A stretch of DNA of 64,000 nucleotides, from the NCBI GenBank assembly GCA_023055505.1, contig JALIRH010000006.1, forward strand, positions 23,471,105-23,535,104, read 5' to 3'. A model generated the notes under the pieces. That model was not told the origin of the DNA, searched no databases, and saw only the letters and a list, made by a program, of their open reading frames with translations. Below, piece after piece: positions 50,975-60,635 of the stretch. The translations under genes were made by a program, and so were the position numbers. Every line of letters begins with the position of its first letter. Within the stretch, counting starts at the first letter, position 1. The DNA is from Callipepla californica brunnescens (taxonomy: Eukaryota > Chordata > Aves > Galliformes > Odontophoridae).

Positions 50975-51650
50975 CTGCTAAAGAGTCTGTCCCCTTCTCT
51001 CTTAGTGTCCCCTTTAGGTACTGAAAGGCCACTCTCAGGGTTCCCTGAAGCCTTCTCTTATGCAGGCTGAACAGCCCCAGCTCTCAGCTTGTCCTCCAAG
51101 GGGAGGTGTTCCATCCCTTGGATCATTTCTGTGGCCCTCCTCTGGACATGCTCCCAGCAGGTCTGTGTCACTCCTGTAGTGAGGTCTCCACATCTGGACG
51201 CAGCACTCCAGGCTAAACCTCACCAGCACAGGGGCAGGATCACTTCCCTTGCCCTCTTGGCCACAGTTCTTTTGAAGCAGCCCAGGCTGGGGTTGGCTTT
51301 CCGGGCTGTGCGGGCATACTGCTGGCTCATGCCCCGCTGCCACCCACCAGTACCCCCAGGTCCTTTTTGTCAGGGCTGTGCTCTGCCCTTCCATCCCCCA
51401 GCTTGTATTGGTAGTGGAGGTTGCCACAACCCAGGCACAAGGCTTTGCTGAACTTGATAAGGTTCACCTAAACCCACTGCTGGAGCCTGCCTAGACCTCT
51501 CGGAATGGCATCCCGTTCCTTGGGCGCGCTGACTGCACACACAGCCTGGGACCTCTACAAACTTGCTGAGGGTGCGCCCAATCCCACTGCGAATGCCGCT
51601 GATGCAGAGCATCGGTCCCAGTACTGAGCCCTGAGATGTACAAGCAGCGA
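50975..51650 (-). mobile_element. CR1 LINE fragment directly upstream of the EGF-repeat gene
   Basis: CR1 antisense to the + strand: GGCTGAACAGCCCCAGCTCT, CCTCTGGACATGCTCCCAGC and CCACATCTGGACGCAGCACT are its hallmark blocks in reverse. The 5' truncation point is near 51,650, about 165 bases upstream of the ATG of the EGF-repeat gene and at the edge of its CpG island. The CR1 frames on both strands are decayed. Confidence 0.9.
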
Positions 51651-51689
51651 GTGAAATTCTTCGGTGAACAACTGGGTGGTTTAACCCCG

Positions 51690-52075
51690 GCTGGCTCCTG
51701 ACGTGGGGGCGAAAGGGGGAGGAGTGGAGGAACACCGAAAGGAGAAAAACGACGGGAGCGCCAATGAGCGGGAGGAGAAAGGGCCGAGAGCGGGAGGCGA
51801 GCGGAGCATCCCGGCCATGGCGCGGCGGGCCGGGGGCGGCGGGGGACCCCGCCTGGTGCCGGGGCTGTGGCTGTGGCTGATGCTGTGCGGGCTGCGGGGC
51901 GGCGGCACGCAGCACTCCCGCGGAGCCGGCCGGCCCTTGGGCTGGGGCCCGGCGGCAGCCTGCAGCCCGCGCTGCCTGCACGGCGGGCTGTGCCTCGGCA
52001 ACGGCACCTGCCTCTGCTCCAAGGGCTACGAGGGCGAGCTCTGCCAGCACGGTAACGGCGGGGCGCGGGGTTGAG
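51690..52075 (+). promoter_or_regulatory. CpG-island promoter of the EGF-repeat gene
   Basis: A strongly GC- and CpG-rich block spanning the first coding exon. There is no TATA box at a useful distance, which suggests a CpG-island promoter with dispersed starts. The upstream edge runs straight into the CR1 copy, so the core promoter plus 5' UTR is short (at most about 165 bases) unless transcription starts within the CR1. The ATG context (G at -3, G at +4) is favourable. Confidence 0.65.
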
Positions 52076-55000
52076 GGGTTGGGAGTCAGCAGGTCACGTT
52101 TTGCCGCTTGAAGGTTGCCTGATTGTCCTAAGATTCCTCGTTGGCTTGTTTCTGTCCTCTTGTCTATGTGCGTGCAAACTTCACTGCGTGAGGCGAGGTG
52201 CTTTTGAGGCTTGGCTGCCATCCAAACGAAAGAAGCGTGAACTGATGTTTCTAGGTGGGATCGGCAAGACGAGGACTGGGAAAAGCCAAAAACGTGTGCA
52301 GAATGCAGGCTGCTCCCTGGATCCCTTGCTAATTCAGCCTACATCGTGCTCATAAAAACACGGCTGCTCATATCTCAGGTGTTACCTGCCCAGCAGTCGC
52401 TGGGATGTCCCAGTGCCACGCTGGGAAGTGTGAAGGTGGGATGGGTGGAAAGTTCATTCCTGAGCGCCTGCGCAGCACGCACACATTCTGATTGGTGTCT
52501 TGAAAAGTTTCACTCAGTAAGCAGGAAAAACTGCCTTGCCTTATATCCTATATCCTGTTCTCAGTGCGCTTCATCTGAAGTGTCATTCTTTCAAACTTTG
52601 AAATGCGATGCCGTCAATGTAGAAAAAAAAGTTTGGGAGAAATGAGACATCATCCCTTGTTCTGCCATAAAAAATAGCCTTCTGAATTAACTTTTCCTCT
52701 TCTCACTCACAAAAATCGTGCAAATGGAAGACAAGACACATCTATCTGACTGTGTGTGTGTAGAGCTTCTTTTCAATGTGAATATCATCATCTTGAAAGA
52801 GTGGGGCAAAAAAAGTGTGATGTCACTTGCATTCGCTGCCTCTTGAGATACAGATGGAAAGGAGAAGGTCTGTTACATCATTTAAGCTAACAAACAAAAA
52901 GAAAAAATGGTATTTGGGGAAAAAATGTCAAATTTTTTACAATAGATGGTCTTCAAACTGTTATTTTGATTTTTGGTTGCAAGCTAAATGGACCCAATAA
53001 TATACACAGATCTTTGCTTAGTGCAGGTTTTGGAATAATTTTAGCTGTGGAATTTCTTATCATGGATATAATGGAGGAAAAAATGCTGAGCAAGACTTTT
53101 CCTACTGTTCATTCTCTTTGAGCAGAGAGCTTACAGAAGAGTTTTACTACTTTGCCTTTTTGCTCCAAGTGGGATTGCAGAGACAGGTGAGGCAGGATGT
53201 AGAAGTTCTGGTGAAGATTCTACCTATGAGCAGTCCTTGCATCTCTGGTCACAAGTATTGTAAAATGCTTCAGGTGCTTCAGAGAACAAGTGGGGATATT
53301 TTGGCAAACCAGCGTAAGGAAAAGATGTGCAGTTTGTAGGCTGTGCATTCCACGATAATATGCTTTCATCAGAGCTGCAGCCGTGTATTGAAATGCTTTC
53401 TGAAGCCTCGTGGAGAGTCTTCAGCACGGTCCTATAAATATATCTAAATACTTGACTGGCCAAATGGCCACAGTTATCTGATGAGAATAGGGTCCCAGCA
53501 CTGTATAATACACAATACTGCCCTTTTAGGATCTCATTGCTATTCTCTTGGTTTCTTTCCTGTTTCACACCAGTGATTCCTACTTGCTGTGCTTTCTTCA
53601 TGCTAGTGATACCAAATTTAACTGTTTGGTCTTCAGGGGAGAGCCACTCTTTCTCTCTGTATGCAACTCCACACTGATATTCTGATACCTCTGCCAAATT
53701 GACGTTTGAGGGACAGAGACAAACACAGTTATCCTGTGAAATAACACAAAAAATAGTATTTTTCTTAAATTGAGAGCTCTTGTGGGATATTTCCAGTGAG
53801 CTGAAAGTATCCTGTAAATAAGCTGTGTAGTGATGAGTGGTCCTTTCAGACATGTCAGTGTCCTTTATTTGCATGCAAGTATTCATTCTACAGTTATTAA
53901 TATGAAAAATCCTCTGGATTTTGCCCTCACACTGTCACCAAGCTGTGGTCTTATTCAGCGCTCATCTTTTATTCTCCCTGCTGTTTCAGAATTGTCACTC
54001 ATCCAGGAAAAGAATAAGGTAATGTGATGTACAGAACTCATCTTGCACCTGCAGATAGTTCAGATGAGACACTGAAAAACAAAGGGTCCTAGAATTTGGG
54101 TGTGAATAAACAAATGTTCTCTCAGAAAGCGGGTCTGATCGAGGAATGATGCGCTAGCCAAAGGAGGGCTGTGTGTTGGGTAATTTATTTGCAGTCAGAC
54201 TGGTCTTGCCTTGAATTTCGTAAAGTTGGGCTGACACACAGGTCATTTCTTTTTATCACCTCCTTTCTCCCCAGCCATTTCTTGTCTTAAATTATCAAAA
54301 GCTTCTATCACAGTCCTGCTGTATTCCTTTATCTTTTTAATACACATCTTCTCTCTGTCCTGTCTACGGTACAAATGCTTCCTTAGTGTTGAGGGTTTAA
54401 ATCTTCAAAACGGTGCCTTCTGTGCGCAGTGTGGGATGGCAGAGCAAACATACTGTAGGAAATGTGAACATTAACTGCGTATTTGGAGACTGAAAAAATG
54501 CACATTTCTTATGTATTCGAACATTAGCTTCAATAAGCTTCACCGAGGTTTGTTTGTTGTCTTTCTTACAGCAACATGTTATCCAAAATGCAAAAATGGT
54601 GGAGAGTGCCTGAGACCTGGAAAATGCCGATGTCCACCTGGCTATGGGGGCAGATACTGTCACAAGGGTGAGTAAAACACAACAAGTGCTAGCACGGAAA
54701 GGCTCAGCGTTTGGGAGCAGTATGAATGCACTTGGGACTTCTCAAATCTTTGAAACAATGACCTTAATTCCCTAGACCTCACTTTACTGTTAAAAAATGC
54801 GTGGCCTGAAGCATGGATGTTCAGCCTGCTGGGCCACATTCTATGAGGAGGAATTGTCTCAGGCCACATATAAAATACCTTGGTCACTCTGAAAGTAATG
54901 CCTCCTATTTATTTCCATAGGTACAAGGAACACAGTCACACACTTTGACAGAGCAAATTGTCAGCTACAAAACACTATTGTTCAACATAAGTCACCACGA

Positions 55001-58000
55001 TTAGCTGTGCACTGTCACTAGTGATGAAGAAGAGCCTGCATGCCATGCTTACAAAAATCTACACCGGTGGAGATGACCCACTGTTTCCACTGCTTAAACA
55101 CACCACCCACCACCTCACTGTGCTCACAACCACTGTTGGTCTCCATAAACCTTCAGCAAATGATGATGAATGTCAATGGGTGCCATTTTTTCCACGTGGC
55201 AAAGTTCAGTGACACACCTTTGCTTCATACACACTTCCATGTGAGATGCCATTTTGTCAAACTGCCCCCCTGCTGCCACCTCTCACACGACAACAAATGT
55301 AAGGGAATATTGGAAGGCTGACCCTCTGCTGCCATGTCACCAACATCCACCTCTGATTGTAGGCCAACATAATAAAACAGGAGACATTACTTTTAGAGCA
55401 GCCTTCATATGTAGTATAGCTAATGTATATAAGCAAGGGAACATCTTTCATTTTTTTTTGATTTTTTTATTAAAACGTAGAGAGCAATAAAATCATAAAA
55501 CTAGTGGGATATTTGACCTTATTTTCATGAAACTAATGTATCTGTCAGCTTCAATGGCAGTGGCTGCAATTCTTAGTGAGCGCTCAAGGAGTTTGTCAGA
55601 GATTTTTGATGGAACTTTACTCTTACTGCGCTTCATCCTTGAAATAGTTGTTCACATATGTACGTACTGCCAGAAGGCGATGACATGAATATTGTGAAGA
55701 GAGGAATATTTCCTTCTGGTAAGAGAGATCTTAGGAAGGTCTCGTAAAGAAACGCAGTCACATTTTTGAGCTGAAGATCTGATTGTATCTCAATACACTC
55801 CATTTGAAAATTTGCAGGTCATGTATTTATGTCAGCTGAAAATGGAGTTGAAACTATAGCAAAAGATTGACTATTTTGTCAACGGTCTTGAAACCTGTTC
55901 TCTAATTTACTGGAGACACAGTCAGGCTTATTATCAAAAACATCAGATTATCAAAATCTGGATATGCACAACTGCTTTTTTTTTTTTTTGCCATTTACAC
56001 AACTGTGTTTAGCTAATATATGAAACTGCCAACAGTTGTTTGCCATAACTTGAGCTGGCACTCAGGCAAGATATTCCAGAGAGTGAATGAGAAGAAAGTA
56101 TTGTTTTTATTTTCAGTAAGAAAGCCTCTCTGAGTCTTAGAAACTTGCCAGCAGTTCTCAGTGAAGAGGCACTGTTGAATTTCAGAATCACAGAATTGTA
56201 GGAGTTGAAGGGACCTCTAGAGATCATCGAGTCCAGTCACTAGATCAGTTGGGCTGTTGCTAAGAACTTGTAGAGCATTCCTTCTATCTGAGGTCAGAGC
56301 AGCTAGGAGCACCTTGCTGGAGTCTCTGTTTACTCATGATGTTTATCCTGTGGGTATTTGCTTTATTTCTTTCCTTATGTGAAATAGCTACAAGAGTTTA
56401 CTTGGAGTGTAACCTCCTGGAGACTTGAGAAGGAACCTGACTACATTCTGCAGCTCTCTGCACTCTTCTTGTTGGGCTGTCTGTGAGGTTTGGGGGCTTA
56501 TATGAAGAAAGCATGAGCTGAGTATTCCTAGCATGGTAACATCTATATTTGCAGAACTTAGACTATGGCTTTGGGATATTAACGAGGTTGAATGGGTATA
56601 CAGATGTCACTGATAATGCATTGATATCAGTACTGTTACTGTTATAGGGAAATACAAAATAAACCCGTCTTCATTAGGAGACACTACCTTGTAAGGTGGT
56701 ACTGTGTAATGCACTGAGAAGTAACCTTTCATTTTTGGTAGACCCAAGAGTATCAGCGATGAGGTAAACTGAAGCAATGACAGGCTGCCCAGAGAAGTGG
56801 TGGGGTCTCCAGAGAAGTGGTGGGGTCTCCTTCTCTGGAGATGTTCAAGACCCACCTGGTCTCCTACCTGTGCAACCTGGGCTAGGGAGCTGCTTTTGGC
56901 AGCGGGGTTGGACTCGATGCTCCCTTTCAACCCCTACAATTCTGTGATTCTGTGATTACATGCGATTATATTCCTTTTATTTCTTAAAAACCAGCTGGAA
57001 TTGTAGGTCGGTGGGATCTCTGTAGAAGGGAGGACTCAACCTTTTCAGAACCATCTGAATCGGAAGGAAGATGATAGGCTGAACAGAGAAAACAGAATAA
57101 GAATTTAGTTTGTGCTCATGCTATATGCAAGACTTGGATCTCTATCTGAGCAAATGTACCACTGTTTCTTATGGTCTCCCTGTGAGGCAAGGGATGCACT
57201 GGAATATAATGGGGTATGAGCCTATGCAAGCTTGCTGTAAAGTGCAATGTGTTATTAAGAACAGTAACTTATACGGTATGATAGAGAAACAAGAAACAAT
57301 CTCTGAAGGGCTTTTCTGGTTGTACTTACGTTGACTTGATTGCCTTTGCCATTCAGAATTTGTACCAAAAATCTGCGTGCTGAATTCATGCTCATAACTC
57401 GTGTTAGAAGAGAGATTTAAACTTAGGTGTGAAGTATTGAGCAGACATCCTGACCGTTTCTTGTTATAATGAAGGATAGTTATTTCTCTTCCATAAACTG
57501 AAAGCATCTTCTACATTTACATTCCTTCTTGTGAAAGGATGCATTTGATTGTACGTAACAGTAATTATGCCATGTTTCAAAGGCAGTATTGCTGTCCACA
57601 TTTGATGCTAATCATACGTCTGGCATAAATAATGCTTAATTAATGAGGCCTTCAGGGCTTTGATATGTAGAACAGTTCTGAAGTGAGGAGGCTCATTCAG
57701 TTGGCCTTTAGTAAAGCACCACTTGCCTGGACAGTAGTCGTAGTTTCATTTATCAAAGTAATAATCTCCCTCTCCCTCTTGTTATGTGTAGGAACTGTCA
57801 GTAAAGATCATAGCTCAGCTACCTGTGCTGCTCCTGAGTGTACTGATCATGCTGTTTCTCTGCAGTGAGCTGTGAAGGGGGCTGCCAAAACGGTGGGGAG
57901 TGCATCTCTGTCAATGGGGTCGTGAAGTGCCTTTGTGCCTCCGGCTGGACAGGATCAAGATGCCAGGAAGGTGAGTACTGAGCTCACACGCTTCATCTCT

Positions 58001-59756
58001 GCCACAGCTGATGGAAATGCTGACAGTACCTAAGCCCTGTGAATCAGTCCTGATGAGACTCAAGTAGTAAAAACAGAAGTAATTTGCTGGATTTAAAGAG
58101 TCTCAGCTGTTTGATTTTTTTTTTTTGTCTCGGCACATATCAATAAAAATGTAGCAGCAGTGACAGAACATTTTAAAAGGATTCAGAGGCTAATAACTAC
58201 AGAAACGTCATTGCATTATGACAGAATCAAGGAGCCTGCATTGCTAAAGTGTGCATACATTGCCATTTGAACTTTATACTTACTTGGTATATGTACACTT
58301 TATTTATTTATTTTCATTTCCATGGTCTTGTAAATGCCTTTAGGAGTAATACTAGTTGATCATCTGACCTGGAATAAGATGTATTTTGCCATTTTGATTT
58401 GTATCATCCTGAGCATTTCATTCTGTCAGGATTCTTTCATATCACTTTTATAAATCCTGCTCTCTTTCCTGTTCTTTTCTTCTAGCAATTTGCCCTCAAG
58501 GTTGCCGGAATAATGGAGCTTGTGTGGCTCCTGGGATTTGTAGCTGTCCAGCTGGATGGGTTGGTGGAGCATGTCACTTAGGTAAATAACTTCTGACGTT
58601 TTTCTTGTATCCCCTTCTCTCCTTGTTTGATTTACACAGCAGCGTTCAAATCTTCAGTGTCTAACAAAGCTGCTAGAAAAGTGTCTCAGAACAGTGAGAA
58701 GTTCTTCTGCTCACTGGGGATCTGTGTGTATGTGTCAGGAATAGATGGCTTTATGGCTTGGTCAGAAGGACAAAACCTTTCCACCTCGAGTGACTTTGAT
58801 CAAGATCTTGGTTATTGCTTAATTCAGTACTTTGAATACACTGTATTTCTGAAATATTTTCTGTAACCTGAGATTCCAGTTTAGAGAACTGAAAAACAGC
58901 CATTATAGAAGTTTCAGCAAAAAAATGTTGTTGTTCCCTGTAGCAGAAATGCTAAGTCATGGCTTGGAGCAGTGATTGAGCTCCTGATGGGAAGGCAAGG
59001 CCAGCCCAGGGGAGCTCTGGTGCAGGCAGCACACCTGAGAGGCTGAAAGGGGTGGAGCCAGGATCCACTCCTTCCCAGACCTCATTTAAGGGTTGGCAGT
59101 GGAGGCAACAATATCTCACCAGAGAACCGTGCTATTTGTTCTAAGGGTGGTGGTTGGTTTTGTTGGTTTTGTTGGTTTTGTTGGTTTTGTTGGTTTTGTT
59201 GGTTTTGTTGGTTTTGTTGTTTTGTTGGTTTTGTTGGTTTTGTTTGTGTCTGTCTACTGTGTCAGTACTTATCTTTGCTTACTGCTGCCTAGGACTTTTC
59301 TACCCTGCTATTATTGCTGTGCTTTCCATTGCACTGCAGCGTTACATTCCCTCACTCTCGTGGAGCTATCCATCTAAAAACCAGTCCAGCTTTACAGAAC
59401 AGAAATGATGGTATTTTAAAGGAGGAATGGAGCACAAATTAGACTAGATGTACGTGGCTCTATTCCAGTGAAGGCCACGAGGCTATAAATTGTGAGGCGT
59501 TGCTTTTTGTTTTTTCCATTGTGCTTTTATTTATGCTGTCCCACTGTGGTCACCAGGGAACGATTCTGTTAGTACAGTAAGACAAAGAAGAAAAACGATC
59601 CTGTGTTGTGCAGAAGATGTACTGTGTGTCTGGTGTCTCATTTCAGCTGTATGTAAACTACCTTGTCAACATGGAGGGAAATGTATAGCTCCAAACGTGT
59701 GCAGATGTCGACTTCCCTACTCTGGTCTGCAGTGCACAAAGAAAAGGAAGGAATGA
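51817..59756 (+). CDS. Secreted protein with five EGF-like repeats, complete split gene
   Basis: Five exons: 51,817-52,051; 54,572-54,667; 57,866-57,970; 58,486-58,581; 59,647-59,756. All four junctions are phase 1 with clean AG/GT signals, giving 213 codons plus TGA. Residues 1 to about 30 form a signal peptide (basic start, then a Leu/Trp-rich core). Each exon then supplies one six-cysteine EGF-like repeat with cysteines at 49-76, 81-108, 113-143, 148-175 and 180-207. One N-x-T site lies at N62. The protein ends in a short basic tail, KKRKE, straight after the last cysteine. There is no transmembrane segment or other domain, so it should be secreted. The repeats lack the calcium-binding EGF signature and resemble the compact repeats at the C-termini of VWDE and WIF1. 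I cannot identify the gene with certainty. VWDE is the expected neighbour of TMEM106B but is far larger and, in human, on the opposite strand. Confidence 0.85.
52464..52474. promoter_or_regulatory. NRF1-like site in intron 1 of the EGF-repeat gene
   Basis: GCGCCTGCGCA is identical to the 11-mer in the TMEM106B CpG island (8,834-8,844). It lies about 400 bases downstream of the EGF-gene island. Motif match only. Confidence 0.3.
53224..53733 (-). CDS. Candidate terminal exon of an unrecognised antisense gene
   Basis: On the minus strand a long pyrimidine tract ending TTATTTCACAG is a very good acceptor. It opens a 169-codon frame (starting Asp-Asn-Cys-Val-Cys) that runs to TAG at 53,224. The open frame extends further upstream as well, 220 codons in all, which is unusual for chance in DNA of this composition. 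The segment lies within intron 1 of the + strand EGF-repeat gene. I recognise no domain. No AATAAA is obvious just downstream. It would need a preceding exon ending in phase 0. It could be a single-exon ORF, a real last exon or chance. Confidence 0.35.
   Translation of the reverse strand, partial: DNCVCLCPSNVNLAEVSEYQCGVAYREKEWLSPEDQTVKFGITSMKKAQQVGITGVKQERNQENSNEILKGQYCVLYSAGTLFSSDNCGHLASQVFRYIYRTVLKTLHEASESISIHGCSSDESILSWNAQPTNCTSFPYAGLPKYPHLFSEAPEAFYNTCDQRCKDCS
54882..55403. mobile_element. Mariner-like non-autonomous element with matched terminal inverted repeats
   Basis: The left end GGTCACTCTGAAAGTAATGC and the reverse complement of the right end (GGCTGCTCTAAAAGTAATGT) agree at 14 of 20 positions, with a longer shared run beyond (CTCCTATTT against CTCCTGTTT). 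About 520 bases lie between, with no intact transposase. The right end matches the fragment at 47,514-47,640. The pattern resembles the chicken GalluHop/Mariner1 family. It sits in intron 2 of the EGF-repeat gene. A clear TA target duplication is not visible. Confidence 0.75.
55493..55960 (-). pseudogene. Decayed hAT-family transposase C-terminal remnant
   Basis: Read on the minus strand, a broken frame carries blocks typical of the hAT dimerisation region in domesticated ZBED/GTF2IRD2/FAM200-type proteins: STPFSADI, then NFQMECIEIQ, then GSTYICEQLF, followed by a basic RMKRSKSK-like block and LLERSLRIA. At least two in-frame stops and one single-base frameshift after CEQLF break it, and only the last 150 or so codons survive. 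It ends at a stop near 55,493. It lies in intron 2 of the + strand gene, next to a mariner-like element. This is clearly a dead copy, not a gene. Confidence 0.7.
56181..56250 (-). mobile_element. CR1 LINE 3'-terminal fragment
   Basis: AATCACAGAATTGTAGGAGT followed by GAAGGGACCTCTAGAGATCA is the reverse complement of the CR1 3' end, including the terminal octamer-like repeats. Confidence 0.9.
56425..56520 (-). other. Weak candidate antisense exon
   Basis: On the minus strand a pyrimidine-containing acceptor (ending CCAAACCTCACAG) opens a frame with the polar, helix-prone stretch QQEECRELQNVVRFLLKS. It runs to a possible donor (CCAA-GTAAAC) near 56,401. It lies between the stronger candidate exons at 53.2 and 57.3 kb, but its phases do not join them directly. 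Very tentative. Confidence 0.18.
56770..56957 (+). mobile_element. CR1 LINE 3' end with internal 20-bp tandem duplication
   Basis: A complete CR1 tail in sense orientation, from CAGGCTGCCCAGAGAAGTGG through TGCAACCTGGGCTAGGGAGC to the terminal octamers ATTCTGTG repeated. A 20-base unit is exactly duplicated in tandem at 56,791-56,810 and 56,811-56,830. Confidence 0.92.
57330..57497 (-). CDS. Candidate internal exon of an unrecognised antisense gene
   Basis: The minus strand shows acceptor GATGCTTTCAG, a 168-base segment open in phase 1, and a consensus donor C-GTAAGT at 57,329-57,324. The product begins with a YGREITILHYNKKRSGC-like stretch and is rich in Ser/Asn later. Length and phase (1-1) allow it to follow the 61,798-62,034 segment directly. 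It lies in intron 2 of the + strand EGF-repeat gene. No domain is recognised. Chance is possible. Confidence 0.35.
58294..58370 (-). other. Weak candidate antisense terminal exon with AATAAA signals
   Basis: Minus strand: acceptor CATCTTATTCCAG, a short open stretch (SDDQLVLLLKAFTRPWK, then stop), then overlapping AATAAA hexamers at about 58,307-58,320. It is too short to support alone. Noted because other antisense candidates surround it. Confidence 0.15.
58960..59410. repeat. Suspected dispersed repeat containing a 9-bp minisatellite
   Basis: The stretch differs from the flanking intron: GC-rich (58,960-59,100), then a G/T minisatellite, then a further block to about 59,410. It resembles an inserted element, but I cannot name the family. 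It lies wholly in intron 4 of the EGF-repeat gene. Confidence 0.35.
59151..59246. repeat. GGTTTTGTT minisatellite
   Basis: About ten tandem units of the 9-mer GGTTTTGTT, with one unit shortened near 59,215-59,223. Because the unit is a multiple of three, all frames stay open. This gives apparent VGF/VLL repeat proteins that are artefacts of the repeat. Confidence 0.9.
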
Positions 59757-59933
59757 AACAGCTTCAACATAGATGAGCTGCTTTTTCTTCTTGCATCTCT
59801 TCGTATAGAGATGAAATATGGGGGAAGATACAGGGAAGAACTTAAGTGGTAACTAGTTGATGTCAGGTAGCTTTTTGTCTTTAGTATATCGAGTAAGTGC
59901 TTTCCTCTGTGAAAGAGGAGCATTGCTGGTGGT

Positions 59934-59939
59934 AATAAA
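59934..59939 (+). terminator. Poly(A) signal of the EGF-repeat gene
   Basis: AATAAA lies 178 bases after the TGA stop and about 20 bases before a GTGTGTAGT-type downstream element (59,959 onward). This implies a short 3' UTR of roughly 200 bases. A second AATAAA near 60,091 could be an alternative. Confidence 0.7.
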
Positions 59940-60544
59940 GCTGTTGAAAGTATCCAACTGTGTGTAGTATATGATGCACTCTACTTGTGTGTGTAGTGTT
60001 ATTTTTTTTTCCTGCTCTTGTTTTTCTTCATAAGCAGAACTATTACGTCTTGGGTGATAAAGCTGACCTTGAAGTAAAATTTACTCTTCAAATAAAATAC
60101 TTCGGAACGAATGTGTGCTTTTCTGATTATTATTTTTCAGACTTTTTCTCCTTTCTAGAGACGTTGATTCACATTCAAGATTGTGTCTGCAGGAGCAATG
60201 TAGTGGAGAACTACAGGCCTAGGGCCCTGTTTGCTGCAGATCACCTGCATGGAGGGTGCTGAGGCTTTTATTCCCCTTCCTGGTGTTTTGGCCTTATGTG
60301 GGTTTTGCAGCTTTCTGAGCGGGCTGCAGATCTGACTGAGAGTTCAGCAGGCACTGTTCTATGTTTTGCCTGTCCTGTTTCTTGGCAGCTACAGCACAGG
60401 AAGGCTTTGCCAAATCCTGCAGGTTGAACTGGTCTGTTATCTATATAGTGGTAAACGTGGTAACTCTCCAAGGGAAAATGAGTTAGGACATATTTTTCCA
60501 GGGATGACTACCGAACTCTGACTGGAAATACAAGATATGGGACA

Positions 60545-60635
60545 ACCGTGCTAGGGAGCTGCTCTGGCAGGGGGGTTGGACTCAGTGATCTCTACGGGTC
60601 CCTTCCAACCCCTACAATTCTGTGATTCTGTAATT
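60545..60635 (+). mobile_element. CR1 LINE 3'-terminal fragment
   Basis: GCTAGGGAGCTGCTCTGGCA, GGGTTGGACTCAGTGATCTC, then CCCTTCCAACCCCTACAATT and terminal octamers. This is the last 90 bases of a CR1 in sense orientation. Confidence 0.92.

Noticed and set aside
51370..52221. 283-codon minus-strand open frame
   Set aside because: It crosses a CR1 fragment and the antisense of the EGF gene's GC-rich first exon. It is a composition effect, not a gene.
59093..59408. Proteins made of VGF or VLL repeats
   Set aside because: Artefact of the 9-bp minisatellite, whose unit length keeps every frame open.
51817..59756. Calling the EGF gene WIF1 or VWDE outright
   Set aside because: There is no WIF domain and no von Willebrand D domain, the protein is far too short for VWDE, and orientation relative to TMEM106B does not match human VWDE.
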